From positions 47,155,218-47,219,217 of the forward strand of contig OY987263.1 in the NCBI GenBank assembly GCA_963920665.1: DNA of 64,000 nucleotides, in the 5' to 3' direction. Shown piece by piece: positions 1-12,545 of this stretch. The position numbers and the translations under genes are program-made. This DNA comes from Straminergon stramineum. Its lineage: Eukaryota > Streptophyta > Bryopsida > Hypnales > Calliergonaceae. Position 1 is the first letter of the stretch; each line of letters opens with the position of its first letter. The notes under the pieces are model-generated. The model was not told the DNA's origin and ran no database searches. It was given only the letters and a program-made list of their open reading frames with translations.

Positions 1-49
1 GTATTTTTCAATTTAATTTTAAAAATTAATTTAAATTATATTTAAAATT

Positions 50-560
50 TTAAATGCGAAATTTATCTATCAAAGTTATAGAGTAATTGTGTAAATGATT
101 GTTGTATTTATGATGATTCATCATACAATATTTATATAATAACAAATTAGTAAAAGAACATAGTAAATTTAAATATGATATATTAATATTTAAAAAGAAA
201 ATACCAATTCCATCAACAAACTTTACTAATTCAGATTTCTTTTGTACATTTTCAAACATTGTATTTGAATGATCTTGTATTTTTTCAACAACCCCTTGAG
301 ATTAAAGGGCCCACATTGCAAATTCAAAAGACATCTTTTGTTATATGTTGAATTGTTTCTTTTAGAGCATCATACCATGCATAAAGATAAAGATGCAATC
401 TTCTAATAGCATCTAAAAGTATTTGAAGTTCCATTTCATCAAGAAGCTCTTTAGTTCTATTGCCATTTGTTATTGAACTTACAAGCTTCCATTGCCTCCA
501 ACATTCTATTTCTTCACCATAAAATAAAAATAATAAATAAATAATAAATAAATCCTCCAA
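50..560 (-). other. Possible 3' exons of the same decayed gene
   Basis: Two short minus-strand open stretches lie downstream of the decayed NTPase-like gene: about 520-330 (CWRQWKLVSSITNGNRT..., protein-like and helical, rich in Leu/Glu/Arg) and 262-199 (MFENVQKKSELVKFVDGIG, followed by a GTATTT donor-like site). Composition is more protein-like than in neighbouring random ORFs. Frame linkage to the upstream blocks cannot be proven and the gene runs off the left edge. No family recognised. Confidence 0.22.
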
Positions 561-876
561 AATGTGATTTTTAAAATAGAAAAAATTTACATATTAATCA
601 AAATGAAAGAAAACCTTCGATTTCTTTGATTTTTTTTTCTAAAAAGATAAATGACTATATAATTAATAAATTTGTTGTTATAAAGTTATCTCCTTATTGT
701 AAATGACATTTCTTATTAGTAATGTATGTATTAAATGTCTGAAAAATATTACAAATGTTTTAGCAAAATATTTGAAAAAAATTGGTTAACAATGAATTTA
801 GTATATAATCTATGCATAAGTTTATATTTTTCTTATAAATTAATTGAAATTATGAATCAACAACAATGAATTAGAT

Positions 877-3206
877 TCATACATTGAGACTTTCATCTAT
901 TGTAAAGCATTTTGAAGGTATGAAACCATAGCTGGCTTTCTCTATTAAGTCAAATGTTATGTTGGTAGCACAAATCATAGAATGATTACAAGTCAATCTA
1001 AATACTAATTTTTTTTCTTCATGATCACCATTAATAGCTTCCCCTTGATCTAATAACCACAAGAATGTATTTTCAATATTTTCACAAAAATTAAACAATT
1101 GATTATGAAGTAGTGCAATTCTCAAGCTTCATCAACTTTAAGTCATCATCTCCCAATACAAAAAAAAACTCACAAGTAAATTTAAAGGCTTGGCCATATT
1201 GTACTAGTTCACAATCTATAATAGATACAACAACTCCCTTATGTTGATTTGTTAAAACATGTCTTCCTTGAAATTCTTCTCTAAAATCAAACTGCAGGAG
1301 CAAGAAGATGACTTTTGCCAATATCTATAGGGCCTTTAATAAGAATATTATCAATGGTTTGTCTTGAAGAATTTGGACTCTTAACACTACCATATGCTTG
1401 AATGCCTTCAACAACACTTTGTTCATATCGATCAACTAAAAGTTGTGAAATCATTTGTTGAAGCTTTTTGCATTGTAAGTGTTTCACATATGCAAAACAA
1501 CAATCATTAATAGCAAACCGATTGTCTACCAGTGCCCCTACAGCAACATTTGCAACCGGATGATTAAATCCCATCCATTCAAGATGTGATGGTGAATATG
1601 AAGTCTTAAAGTGTTCATGTAAAGATATAATTGAAGATGCCATGCTTGTTGGAAGAAGTTTTGCTTTTTTCATCACTGTATTTAAAGTGTATATAATTAC
1701 ATGCATAATTAGAATATTATTGGAACTTATGAGAATAATAAATGTTTTTCAAATCAACACATAGTATCAATAAAATTACTATATTTCTACTTGATTATAA
1801 TATATCATCACATTTATATTATTATATCATCACATTTATTTGCAAATCAAATTGCAATAAAAAAATTTATAATTGAAAAATAAATTGAATTTTTTTGAAG
1901 ATTTTGAAATGTGATAGTAAATTTATTTATAAAAAGTATATCCTATAAAAAAAATTATGAATACAAAATACCACTATATTTAAAATTCTATTTGAAAATA
2001 ATTCATTATTACCTCCTTCACAATTTGCTTCTTCTAGATTTCGTTTTCTACCTTGAAGGGCTTCAAGTGCATCAAGCCTATTTTCACCTTGAACATCTTC
2101 ATTAAACTTTGGTAACATAAGTTGGAGTTTGAAAATATCACCTACTTTTGGACTTCGGTGTTCATGACGTATAAATTCTTCTTGAAGGGTGTAACAAGGT
2201 TCAAGACGATATTGAGGTAGAAGATGGAGTATATCTATGTGAGTATGTAATGCTTCAATATACACCTATAATATAAAAATATAATTTTTAAAATGACAAT
2301 TCATTTTATTAAATTGAAAAAATATTTTATTTATTTATTATATTTAGAATACATTCGATTTTTTAAAATAATTTTTTATTAGTTTCTTATATGAAATTTA
2401 ACCAAAATCAAACTCAAATTATTTAAAATGTTTAAATTTTGTAAAATGAAATTATATTTTAAAGTACTAAAATACAATTATTAGTTGACATGGTTATTAC
2501 ATTTAAAATAAATCATGGCGTAGATATATTACAAATATGAATTTATTTAAAATTTTAATTTAAAAAATAATAAATAAAATTGATATTAATTCCAAAAATA
2601 TGTTATGATCAAACAATTTTCAAGTCCCCTAAACCAAATTGTGGTACATTTTTTAATTAAAAGAAATATTTTTATTGTTATAAAAAAATTTCATTCTGAT
2701 TATCTCATAACACAACACTGATTTTAAATATTATAATATTATTTCAAATTCAAAAATGAATATTTTAAGGTAAATAAAATTACATTTATTCATTCAAATA
2801 CAACAGTTTGTCAGATTTTGTCTTATTATTGTTGAATATTATAAAGTATCAAACTAAAATCACTACTTGTATATTCAACTTGACAAAATGTCGTGTCTAA
2901 GCAAGAAGACTGGAACTTTGGAAATGAATGCAACATGCACAAATTAATTTTTTGAGTTATAGAATTTTCAAATTATATTGATCTAATGGAATTTAGTTGA
3001 TATTATTATACCTGAGTTCCAGAGAATAAAAATTCTTCTCTTTCCAATCCAAGACTTAATAAGACTTTTTTTCCCCCTAGTCCAAGTGCTTGTAGTATTT
3101 GATCACGAGCCTCTAAAATTGTACTTTGTGAATGTATATAGATGATACGCATGACTGTTTGTTTTATGCTTGGAATATAACATGAAACATAAACTTTCAT
3201 ATCCAT
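877..3206 (-). pseudogene. Decayed P-loop NTPase-like gene (unidentified family)
   Basis: Three exon-like blocks join in frame through GT-AG introns: 3206-3012 (ATG at 3206), 2265-2013 and 1675 downwards. The third block ends with a Walker A-like motif, GPIDIGKS, at about 1334-1311. Just after it the frame breaks: the plausible continuation (QFDFREEFQGRHVL..., about 1290-1135) is in another frame, and a second shift is needed near 1125 to enter the block ending at 877 (LLHNQLFNFCENIENTF...). No intron of workable size explains either jump, so I call it a pseudogene or badly decayed copy. The general look (variable N-terminal region, GxxxxGKS, then an I-I-D-C strand) recalls STAND-like or Crinkler/RHS-type P-loop NTPases that spread in eukaryotes, but this is only a weak resemblance. 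Base composition is as AT-rich as the surroundings, unlike the four clear genes. Confidence 0.4.
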
Positions 3207-5750
3207 TATTTCAAAAAATGAAACAATTCACATGAATACTTTTAATTGTTATTCACTTGTAAATTCGTTGTAATTAAGATATTCAAAAAATACTTAGCTT
3301 CTAATCATAAACAATTTCATTTTGTTTTCTTACTTAAACTAAACACCATAAAATTGAATGCACCAAATTTGTAGAAATATTCAAAGCATTCGAAAGTATA
3401 ACATACATTTAGTGTTCCAAATTAATATATTTTCAAATCTCAATTCATGCTTAAATTCAATATTATTACAAATTACACATTAGAAGCCAAATCCTCTATA
3501 TAAATTTAAGTTTCAAAGAAATACAAGTTTCTTGAAACTGAATGTGTCACTTAGAGGTAAAATACAAAAACTTCATTATCATTGCCAAGTATAATACTCA
3601 ACTTAGTACATAAAGTAAAAATTATTCACCCAAAACAAATATTCAATTTCTAAGACGTACATGACAAAATTGAGCTAGTAATTTAAATCAAAATATGAAG
3701 TTCTTTGAAACTTGGTTATGGAACTTTTAATCAATTCTTTTCTAAATTAAAAACAAAAAACTTTGTTTGATTGGTTGCATGTGTAAAGTGGAATGTAACA
3801 CCAATTTTAACACTTTTCAAATGACACTACTTAATTATTATCATTCAAAAATAACATACACATATTCTATATTTGAATGAAAATTATGTAGTTTTTTTCC
3901 TGTATTTGATGTTTGATGTCATCTTCAATAAAAGTGACTTTGTTTTCAAGTCAATTACATTTTTTTTTTGTCAATCTAGTTCATTGTTAAAACTCAATTA
4001 TTTGAAATCACATATAAATAAGTAAAGAAGATAATGCCTTGATTTTGTAGACAAATACAATAAATAATATAAGAATAATATGGCTACATGTATGGAAATT
4101 TGAATATTTTTGAAATTTTCAATATGATTTCTTGCCTACAATGACTTATATCATTCCAATAAACATTGTATTATTAAATTATGGCTTTGTTACTAATAAA
4201 AAGGTAGAAATGGTTAAGAGAGTGAAGAGGCATTTGAATATTACAAGTGCAACCTTTGGTAATAATGAAATGCTTTGATATATAGAAACTAGTGTCAAAT
4301 ACTTCTAATTTTACACTAATGTGTTTTTAAAAAAAAATCCATGCATTGAATTGATAAATGATATATAATTATAATCGAAACCATTAGTTGGAGATAGTTA
4401 TAGCCTAAATGTTCATAGAATCCATTTGTCACGGCTTTTTGAATGAGCATGGATTCCTTTTTCAAGGTAAAGGTGCCAACGCATTGCTTTGAAGATTAGA
4501 GGTGACATGAGTAGTTTGATTTATTCAAAGGGGGCCAAAGAAACTCCTTTTAGACCACACGAGTGTTCTAATATATTTGAAGGGTGCGATCTTTATTAGG
4601 CTTTATTTTATTTTGATAATAGTTTGGCACTTAACTATTTGTTTTTTGTATGCTCATTTACTCTTTGAAGATTATCCCCTAAGCGCTTTGACATTCATAT
4701 TTTGGATGATGGATAGAAAATTTCAAGTTAATGATTCATCCAATACCTTCTCATTCATCCCAAGCAATGCTTTAATCTTTAACCTCTAAAGTTCCATCAC
4801 TATATTTTCACCAAAACTACTTCTAAAGTGCCATTTTTAGTACAAGTTCCAAATTTTCTTTTTAAACTTTTTTTGACACATGTAACCATAGGATCTTGTA
4901 GCATGCTGACTTAAAAATATGTGGTAAAAATTTCAAAAACTTCCACCCTATGGATTGCAAGATATAAGCATTCAAATTCATTGAAATCATTTTTTTGGCC
5001 CTTGTATGTGTGATTGGAGATTTGATGAAAAACATTTAAAACAAATTTTTAAAGGAATAAAAATGTCCATTTCTTTAAAAGAACTACAAATTTTTTATTC
5101 AAACATATACACCACAAGTGTTTAACAAAATCCACAATTGTTTCAAATTTCTAAAAAAAAAGCCAAAAGTGTTTCTATGCTTAGGACTGAAGTAGGAAAT
5201 TGTTGTCCAAGTCATGGTCACCATAAATCACTAGGAACATATATAGTTGGCCCTATTATGGGTTTAAGATTCGACTTTGTACTACTCTCTAGCAACTCAA
5301 TATAAGGTATGTACAACCGCTTCTTGATTGATACTAATAACAATGACATCGTATTGATCTTGTCCTAAGTCTTCCCAAACTTTATCTACAACCAAATAAC
5401 CCCATTTGGGATCTTTTGTGTCTTGTCCAAGTTTGTTGCAAGCAACTGCCAATCCAAATCTACACGGCAAGAATTTAGATTTGTATACTAAAAAATATTC
5501 AAATCACATCATTGATATCAATGGAATCTAGATTCATTTAGCATTTATAGAGTACTAAGGCCCTAGTGTATTCCATCCTCCCTTGGCAAACTAACATAAC
5601 CCCCATAGCTTAGGGGATGTATTGCCCAAATTGCAACACTCGGCAAGAGGGTGTTAGGAAGAGTACTTCCCAACTATTTCTTCTTTTTGTACCCGTAGAA
5701 TGTTGCAACCTTCTAGGTGAAGTTCTTGTGAGTTGAGATGATTCTATATT
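3207..5750. other. AT-rich intergenic DNA, no gene seen
   Basis: Roughly 70-75% A+T by eye. ORFs here are short and of low-complexity composition (Phe/Ile/Asn/Lys rich). No motif, RNA gene or terminal inverted repeat recognised. Confidence 0.5.
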
Positions 5751-5779
5751 TTGAAAAAAAAAATTAGAATTAAAAAAAA

Positions 5780-6800
5780 TTCATGAAATTTCTAAATAAA
5801 AATGAAACAATTCATATCAAATGAAATTGATCCTCAAAAAAATGAAAAATTCTATTTAGGTTTATAATGTAATGTAGAACATCATGGTGCAAATTTTTTT
5901 ATTGTGTCACTCAAAAATTAGAAAAAATCACTCCATTAATCTATCATTATAGATCCAAAGTTCAAGTGCTATAAAATATTAGTGAAATAGTGATGATCTT
6001 TAGGTTGGAATTAGTTTAGCCAAGTTTTGGGGTAACCATTAGGATTTTTGTATTGACAAATATAGAGTTCACTTTGTGACCACAAAGACCATTTGAAGCC
6101 ATAACTAAAAAATGGTAGAATGAAGCTATGACGAAAATGGTGGAAGGAAACTAAGATGAAACCAATGGAAGTTTGAAGCTATGACAAAAATAATGGAATT
6201 TTAAAGCGACATGACTAAATTTGAAGCCCATAAAGAATTAAGTGCCTTTCAATTGATGGAGTTGAAATTTTTTTGAGGGATCCAATGGGACCCTAAGGTC
6301 TAGAATTTCCCAAACCAAAGCTAGAAGAAATTGGAATTGAAAAATAAAAATATGAGAGTTGAAAGGGTCCACTTTGCAAAAATGGGATACAATTCTACAT
6401 AAAATTTAGTGTTTCTTCAATTGAGGGAGTTGAAAGATTTTCAAGGAACCAATGTGAACCTTTGGAATGCAATTAGTTTTTAAAACAAAGGCCATACAAA
6501 TTTGGATTTGAATTTGGATTTGAAAAAATATAATAGTTGAAAGGGTTTACTTTGCAATGATTGGAGTGTGGAGATGTGATTACATGTCCTCTACTAGTTG
6601 TAAAATTTTTACATTTGGGGGGATTTTTTTGAAATTATCATAAATTTCATGATAAAAATGAAACAATTCATATCAAATATTATGTGCAATATATGATCAA
6701 CAAATCTAAAAATATCTCCATAGGTTTATGCTATAGTATAGGATATCACAATGCATATTTTTTATTATGTCATTCTAAAATTAGAAAAACAATGCCCTAT
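5780..6800. repeat. Nested direct repeats
   Basis: Two scales of repetition. An outer pair, about 5790-5930 and 6650-6790, shares 'aatgaaacaattcatatcaa', then 'taggttta' and a run of T followed by 'tcaaaaattagaaaaa'-like sequence. Inside, two roughly 170-bp tandem units start at about 6237 and 6410; both contain 'caattgaNGgagttgaaa', 'ccaatgNgaacc'-like and 'gttgaaaggg' blocks. All copies are diverged. The motif 'tcattctaNaattagaaaaa' recurs near 29200, so part of this is a dispersed family. Non-coding. Confidence 0.5.
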
Positions 6801-7919
6801 AATTGCAAATTCATTTTTCCAAATTGTTAGACAATATTTTAGAAAATATTATGTATTTTCAAGAGAATTGCAAATGAATAGCCAAAAGATATCAATGAAT
6901 GTAATATGGATTTCCAATAGAAACCTAATGCTTTATGAGTTTCAATATCCATGTAAAAATTCCCATTGTCAAAGTCTCCTCTCGACCAAAAATGAGGCCC
7001 CCAAACCTTTAGTTGAGTGTCACTAATAGCGTAGAGAGTAGTAAAACCCTAGCTAAATATTTGACATGAATGATGATGACGATACACGGGTATGACACTC
7101 AAATATTCATCACACCTAAACTTTGTGATTGGGTGCACTTAGAGTAGTTGGACCTTAGTAGAACTACCATTTTTTGAAAATAGTGGGACAACTTTAAACT
7201 ATCTTAGTAAAATTAAGCCATATGACGTATAACCTTTGAGTCTTTGCCTCTTCAAGTTAAAAGCAATACATCTATTCTAATAACATTTTATTCTCATTGT
7301 ATCCCTATACCTGAAAGGATCCTCTTTCACAAGCATAACTTTATACAAAGAGTTTAGATTCTGTATGTACTATGTGATCTCAATTCCAAATCCTACATAT
7401 GACAAAAGGGATATTTCAATCTGGTTACTTCTTTCTTCATCTTACCTGAAATCTTGAAGCATTTTTATGTCAATTAGTGTGAGTAAAACTCATTACGTAG
7501 TATCATTATTGGTGCTAGAGGGACAAGGGAAAGTGTCAAAATTTAGGTGCTGTTCCATAACTTTGTTACCTTGGATGCCCTTTCTAGTCAAAACAGGTAC
7601 TGGAAAATGGGTAAGTTACTGGAAAGTAGGGAGTCCTAATGTCTGCAGCTGCTACTCCAGCGAGTCTGTGATTGTAACTTAACTTAACCCTTGAAAGGCC
7701 CTTGGGATCTCCCTAAACAATCCGTATTCAGCTTTATAACTCTTCAATTGTGGTTTAATAGATGAGTTATTATACATTTTTATTTACATAATATCATGAT
7801 CATTAATTTACTTTGTACTGAAAATTATTTGGTCAATGTTTTCTTGATCTAATACCATCAAATACATAATATACTATATGGCCACAAAGGGCTTTCAGGC
7901 CATTCTAGGATTAAAAAGG
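6801..7919. other. Intergenic DNA, no gene seen
   Basis: AT-rich with no convincing coding potential. A 'ttaacccttgaaaggccc' string at about 7683 resembles the end of the TTAA elements described below, but no partner end was found. Confidence 0.4.
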
Positions 7920-8325
7920 GATCACCCATTTTCGATTAGCCTCCCATTCTTGTAGTTTAGACTGCTTTATTTCCGATCAGATGAATTGTAGGTGACAGCT
8001 CATGTACCATTTAGGACCCTAGGGACAACAAAAATGTCTATGAGGTGTACATTGAAAGCTTATATGGTCACAACATGTACATTGGAAGCCATACATCAAT
8101 TTCATAACCATCCTATGGTTGGAAATAGGTTTGCCTACATATCAAGAATGGGACAAATAGAATCTTCATGAAAAAAATTCGTGATAATTTTGCTTTTAAG
8201 GAAAAAAATTGAAGAAATTATGAAATCCTTTCAAAAACTATTTCTCTAGGTAGGGAAATTTTTTCCTGAATTTTTCCCATGCCACAGATAGGTTGAATTG
8301 CTTAAGTGATCGGAAATGGGTGATC
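7920..8325. mobile_element. 406-bp TIR element (MITE-like)
   Basis: The left end GATCACCCATTTTCGATTA (7920-7938) is matched in inverse by the right end TGATCGGAAATGGGTGATC (8307-8325), an imperfect terminal inverted repeat of about 18 bp. The interior is AT-rich and non-coding. No target duplication could be assigned with confidence. Confidence 0.5.
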
Positions 8326-8770
8326 ATCTTGATAGCTGCGGCAAAAGGGCGAGAGAATGAGTGTATGCTAAGGGAGCCGACCCATTACTAATCACGGACC
8401 CATTCTGACAACATAGAGTGGAATAATTTTCATCAAGAGGTGATTAACAACGATTAATGCTAGCAGAATTCTCGGGTAGTTGTGGTGCATTGTTATTGGC
8501 TAACAAGACTCTCAAAATTGGAACCAACCCTTGTTGGATTTTGCAACCGGCCATTGGTCGAAAATATGAAGGTTTGAATAACCAATATGGGCAGAACATA
8601 ATCTTTAGCTGAAAAATTCATAGTAATTATTTTTTGGAGAAAGAAAAATCTGAAAAATTATAAAAACCTTGTGAACTCTATTTTTTGCTCATGGGAAAAT
8701 TTCCCCACTATTAAAACCTCCCTTGTAGATATGTGTATCTGCTTAAATGGTCAAAAATGGGTTGACTCCC
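8326..8770. repeat. Diverged second copy of the adjacent element
   Basis: The stretch 8590-8765 repeats the order of blocks in 8165-8325: 'aaaattc.t.(g)taatt', runs of A/G, 'gggaaa.ttt.cc', then 'gcttaa.tggtc..aaatggg'. The right end TGCTTAAATGGTCAAAAATG (8730-8750) mirrors TTGCTTAAGTGATCGGAAAT at 8299-8318. This suggests tandem duplication or neighbouring insertion of one family, strongly diverged. Confidence 0.35.
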
Positions 8771-8998
8771 TTAACCCTTAAACATTGACACGGACGTTTA
8801 GTGTCTGATGGATGACAAGGAATTTCTCTATCTAGGATAGAACTGCAACTATTCATCTTTGAAATTTTATGCGGAAAGGGAAAATCTTCTACAGTACTTT
8901 GACCTCCAATGTGTATTTTTTATTTTTTCAATGTAGATGATGTCACACGATTCCAAAAGGCATGATTTCCACGGTAACCAGTAAGTCCCTTAAAGCCT
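8771..8998 (+). mobile_element. TTAA element, short family, copy A1
   Basis: Starts TTAA-CCCTTAAAC at 8771 and carries the family core: 'gtttagtgtctgatg', 'tgcaactattcatc', 'tttgacctccaatg', 'gtagatgatgtcacacg'. The right end is degraded to 'cccttaaagcctga', where other copies read AAGGG-TTAA. Non-coding. Confidence 0.6.
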
Positions 8999-9207
8999 GA
9001 GGAAATGATTACTGAGAGGACGGATCTTCGGCGGCAACTGACACAAAGGCAAAGACTATTATCACTATACTACAACGACCGGCAAAGACTATTAGGAATG
9101 TCTGCCAGCCTGCTTGCCTACCTAGTCAAATCCTTGACCGGAAGGTGTCAGTCGTGGCGACAGGACTCTCCAGTCTGCCAGCTCGGGACACTGACCGGCT
9201 TCCCAAG

Positions 9208-9472
9208 GGACGAGCTTATAGTTGTATGACTAGCTTCTTGCGGAGGTCCAGTCAAGGGTGAATGTAAAAAAAAGCCCCCTATTTTGTGCCGTAATAACTT
9301 TAAAGTTAACACCATCCCTACGTAATTTAGGGTGTTTGATTGCAAATATGAACTCAAAATTTGTACAAAAATTTGCGCAGCAAATAAAAGGTTCCTGCGT
9401 TTTCCCCAGGGGTAAAATACGGGGGCAAAACTGCCTCCACAGGAAGCTCGGCATACAACTGTAAGCTTGACC
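9208..9472. mobile_element. 265-bp MITE, Mutator-like, with 10-bp TSD
   Basis: Flanked by a perfect 10-bp direct repeat GCTTCCCAAG (9198-9207 and 9473-9482). The same site occurs once, uninterrupted, at 21760-21769 in the paralogous copy, which proves the insertion. Ends are imperfect inverted repeats of about 40 bp: left GGACGAGCTTATAGTTGTAT and right, in reverse complement, GGTCAAGCTTACAGTTGTAT, both followed by AGCTTC. A 9-11 bp TSD with long TIRs is typical of Mutator-like elements. No transposase inside. Confidence 0.85.
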
Positions 9473-9828
9473 GCTTCCCAAGTCCCCTACTGTAGTTACT
9501 GTACGAGGCACCGACCTCATACGCTTAATAAGTTAATGCGGTGAGTAGCTTATCTCATGTAGTCTTCACCAAGTCTTTCATCATCGCGCATCCCTGGAAT
9601 TCCAAAGTTTCACAATTGATCCAGGATGGCCGGGACACGACGACGATGGTGAGACTTTCCAGGCACCAATTGATGCAAATTGTGATGTGAGTTCCCTCGC
9701 AATTGCTGTTTCTCGCCGTTTGAGGGAAGGCGTGACTTCCATATTTGTGCCAACTGCTCTTGTATCGTATATTGTGTACCTTGCAAAGTGTTGGAGTTGG
9801 GGACTTGGGGTTGGATTGTACTTGAATA

Positions 9829-10383
9829 AGTTAAATCAGCCCATGACAGGTCAACTCTCTACTGCATACATCTACAAAACCACCCATTATAGTCTTCCAT
9901 TAATTTATGGCAGACTTTATCTAGAAAATGAAATTAGTACTTCATTAGGTAAGTTAATGGCCAAAATTAGTGCTTAGGGCGATGGTGATGGAGTTATTAG
10001 TGATTGCTTTAGGAACTTCCACCTTTCTAGTGTATATTCATTACAAGAACTAAATTTTTTATTCCTTTATGTCATGCCCATGTTAGAAAATATTGTAGTC
10101 ATGTAAAGAAATATTGTTACTATTTTAGGTGGTTTGATGATTATGATGGGTACACTTTTTGATGGTTTTGGAGTAGTCTACAAACTATTTTGGGCTAACT
10201 GGGCAACACACTTCAAAAATTCAAGAAAAATTCAAGAAAAATTCATACTTTGTCAAAAAATTAAAATTTTAGGTGTTCTCTCCATTTCTCATGTTTGTCT
10301 TTATATGATAAAAAAAATTCAAAAATTTCAAAAATGTGAACAATGCAAACTAGTCATTTTGCCTATCATAGGCTGGTTTACCT
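9829..10383. mobile_element. 555-bp MITE with TA target site (mariner/Stowaway-like)
   Basis: Left end AGTTAAATCAGCCCATGACA (9829) and right end in reverse complement AGGTAAACCAGCCTATGATA (from 10383) form TIRs of about 22 bp. Flanks are TA at 9827-9828 and TA at 10384-10385. The paralogous empty site at 22081-22096 reads 'agaaTAtgtgaag' with a single TA (22088-22089). TA duplication fits the Tc1/mariner superfamily. The interior is AT-rich and non-coding. Confidence 0.8.
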
Positions 10384-10490
10384 TATGTGAAGTTAAGCCC
10401 ACAACAAAGACCAAAGACAACCTTGAAGTTATTGTTGTTGGTGGCTTCTATTTGGGGTGGTGTTGGAGACAATGACCTCAATTGGTATAG

Positions 10491-12396
10491 GGTCTTAGGA
10501 CTACTTTGCACCATGGCTATTCAAGTTGAGAGGCTATAGGATTGAGTGGCCAAACTTTGTTGAAGTCCAAAAAATGAACAATGAATGGGCAATAAAACAT
10601 AGGAATTGAAGCCTTTGGCTAGTCGTAGTGTGAAGCCTTCAAAGGCCAAGGCTAAGCCCATAGTCTAAACTGTTTGTTTGACTTCTATCCTTCTCTCTCC
10701 ACATTAATCCATTCAATTTCTGAAATTTTCCATGAAACCTCACCCCATGTGTCAACATTTTCAAGCACAAGATAAAAAAAATACATGAGAAAGGAGTCAA
10801 TAATGGCTTTGGAAAATGAATCACAACACATTCTCTCATATTCAAACAAAGAATATGAAGACTCCCCATTGTAATGGTGGAGACTAGGTTTCAAACCCTA
10901 GTGGTAACCAAGAAATAAGAAATAAGTGATTGAGAATTTGAGACTAAACACCACTTAACAGAGCTTCATTATATCACCTCTTAGATAACACAAAATATAT
11001 TACCAAAGTCTTGAGACTTAGCCACAAGTACAATGACCCATCTATCTCTAATCAACAATTTTAAGCAGATTAAAAGGAAGCATCACAAAAAGAAGTCTAT
11101 GTGCTTGAAATAAGATTTATGGTGAATTTCAATTAGGAGAAATCGGATTTGAAGGTGCAAACTCACTTGTACCTGTCGCAACAAGACAATGTTATGTCAG
11201 CGAGGTTGTAATTGCAACTACCACTGATTGCTCTCTCTATGTCACAAATCTATGGTATCCCAGCAAGGAAATGAACAAAACTAGGTCACAAGATAGGAAG
11301 CAAAGCAAAAATCATCATATCTAAGTGTTTCTTCAAACAACCTACATTGGCAAGAGACCTTTTCCATTCCCATAGCATACTTGTAGTTGAAGCGTCCCAC
11401 ACTCTATTCTCACATAATCACACAAGAATGTATCACTACAACTATAGCAAATAGGAGGCTATTATATGTACAACTATTGGAGGGAAGAACCACTAATTGA
11501 ATATCAATGAGGTAGTAGAAATCAATTAGAATAAGGCCCTATCCATCATTGATAGATGGATGGTGGTATCATCTAGGCCAATTTCAGACTTAATAAAACA
11601 TTCCATGGTGGATCTGCCAATGCAAAATTGGGCCATAGGACTTTCCTACAATCCTTCTAGTGAATAGAAGCTTCCATGGTAGGTTCACCAATAAGAAATT
11701 GGGCCATAGAATTTTATGTCTCCTATTTGATCAATATAAAAACTCCATAGAGGGTCCATCGATGTAAAAATGGACCAGAGAGAATTTTCCACCTACCCAA
11801 GTTGGCAAAAAATCTAAAATAGAGTCTCTTGGCATTCTACTACACATCCATAAGGGATACACTTAGTATATTGGAGAGCATCATTGTATGGTTCTTGTGC
11901 TTTGAGTAACTAATGGAACAAACGACATGCTTATTAAAAATTAATTTAGTAAATTGAGGAAAATGGTCATGCCATTCCAACAAGACATAAGGTCCCTATA
12001 TTGTAAAAGAGTAAATCCCAATTATGGGATTAAATGTTCAAATCAAGTCACAAACTTGCCTAAGAAATAAGAAATAAGAAATATTGATAGAAGAAGGAGC
12101 ATTCTACCTACTACTCTGGAACAACCCTTCTATACAAATCTAATAATTGAGATCTTGTCAGTTTTTGAATGTTTTATGAAACAAATTCAATGGTTATTCA
12201 ACCACAGTTTGGGTCTCCCTTTCTAGTTGACCCAAACTTTGATCGAGAGTTTGTTGCCATATAGGCAGTTTGGAGGGTGAGAGATTTTGAATTGTACCTC
12301 CTAGTGTAAAGGGTCAAGAGGCCAAATTCCTAGTTTCTTGAAATAGGATTGATTGAAATTGATGGACTTTTGATCTTTGACCATGGTATGAAGTGC
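10491..12396. other. 1.9-kb unexplained insertion in the duplicated flank
   Basis: Absent from the paralogous segment at about 22190-22205. No TIR or LTR was recognised at its borders. It holds three loose direct repeats at about 11590-11810 ('ccatggtaggttcaccaat' type, followed by 'aaattgggccatag'). Open stretches within it are short and not protein-like. Confidence 0.4.
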
Positions 12397-12545
12397 CCTT
12401 AGTTTGGTTATTTTTAGGACCTCTTTTTGCTTTTGAAGGTGCCAATTTTGGTTGATTGGAAAGGAACTAGAATTGGGTTCTCATTGGAAACAATAGTCTT
12501 GTAGCATTGGGAGTTTGTAATAGTTCTATAAGAGCGATAGATTGT

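Larger units (their letters stand above)
9140..12545 (+). repeat. Duplicate of the 5' flank of the AIG1 gene
   Basis: Colinear and same-strand similarity to 21702-22347. Blocks: 9140-9207 with 21702-21769; 9473-9828 with 21760-22089; 10384-10490 with about 22088-22190; about 12397-12545 with about 22205-22347. Shared strings include 'ggaaggtgtcagtcgtggcg', 'cttcaccaagtctttcatca' and 'gtttg.ttatttttaggacc'. The gaps are insertions in this copy: two are TIR elements listed separately, and the third (10490-12396) is unexplained. The copied segment stops before the GTPase start codon at 22511, so only non-coding DNA is duplicated. Identity by eye is high (about 85-90%) in the first two blocks. 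Confidence 0.85.
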
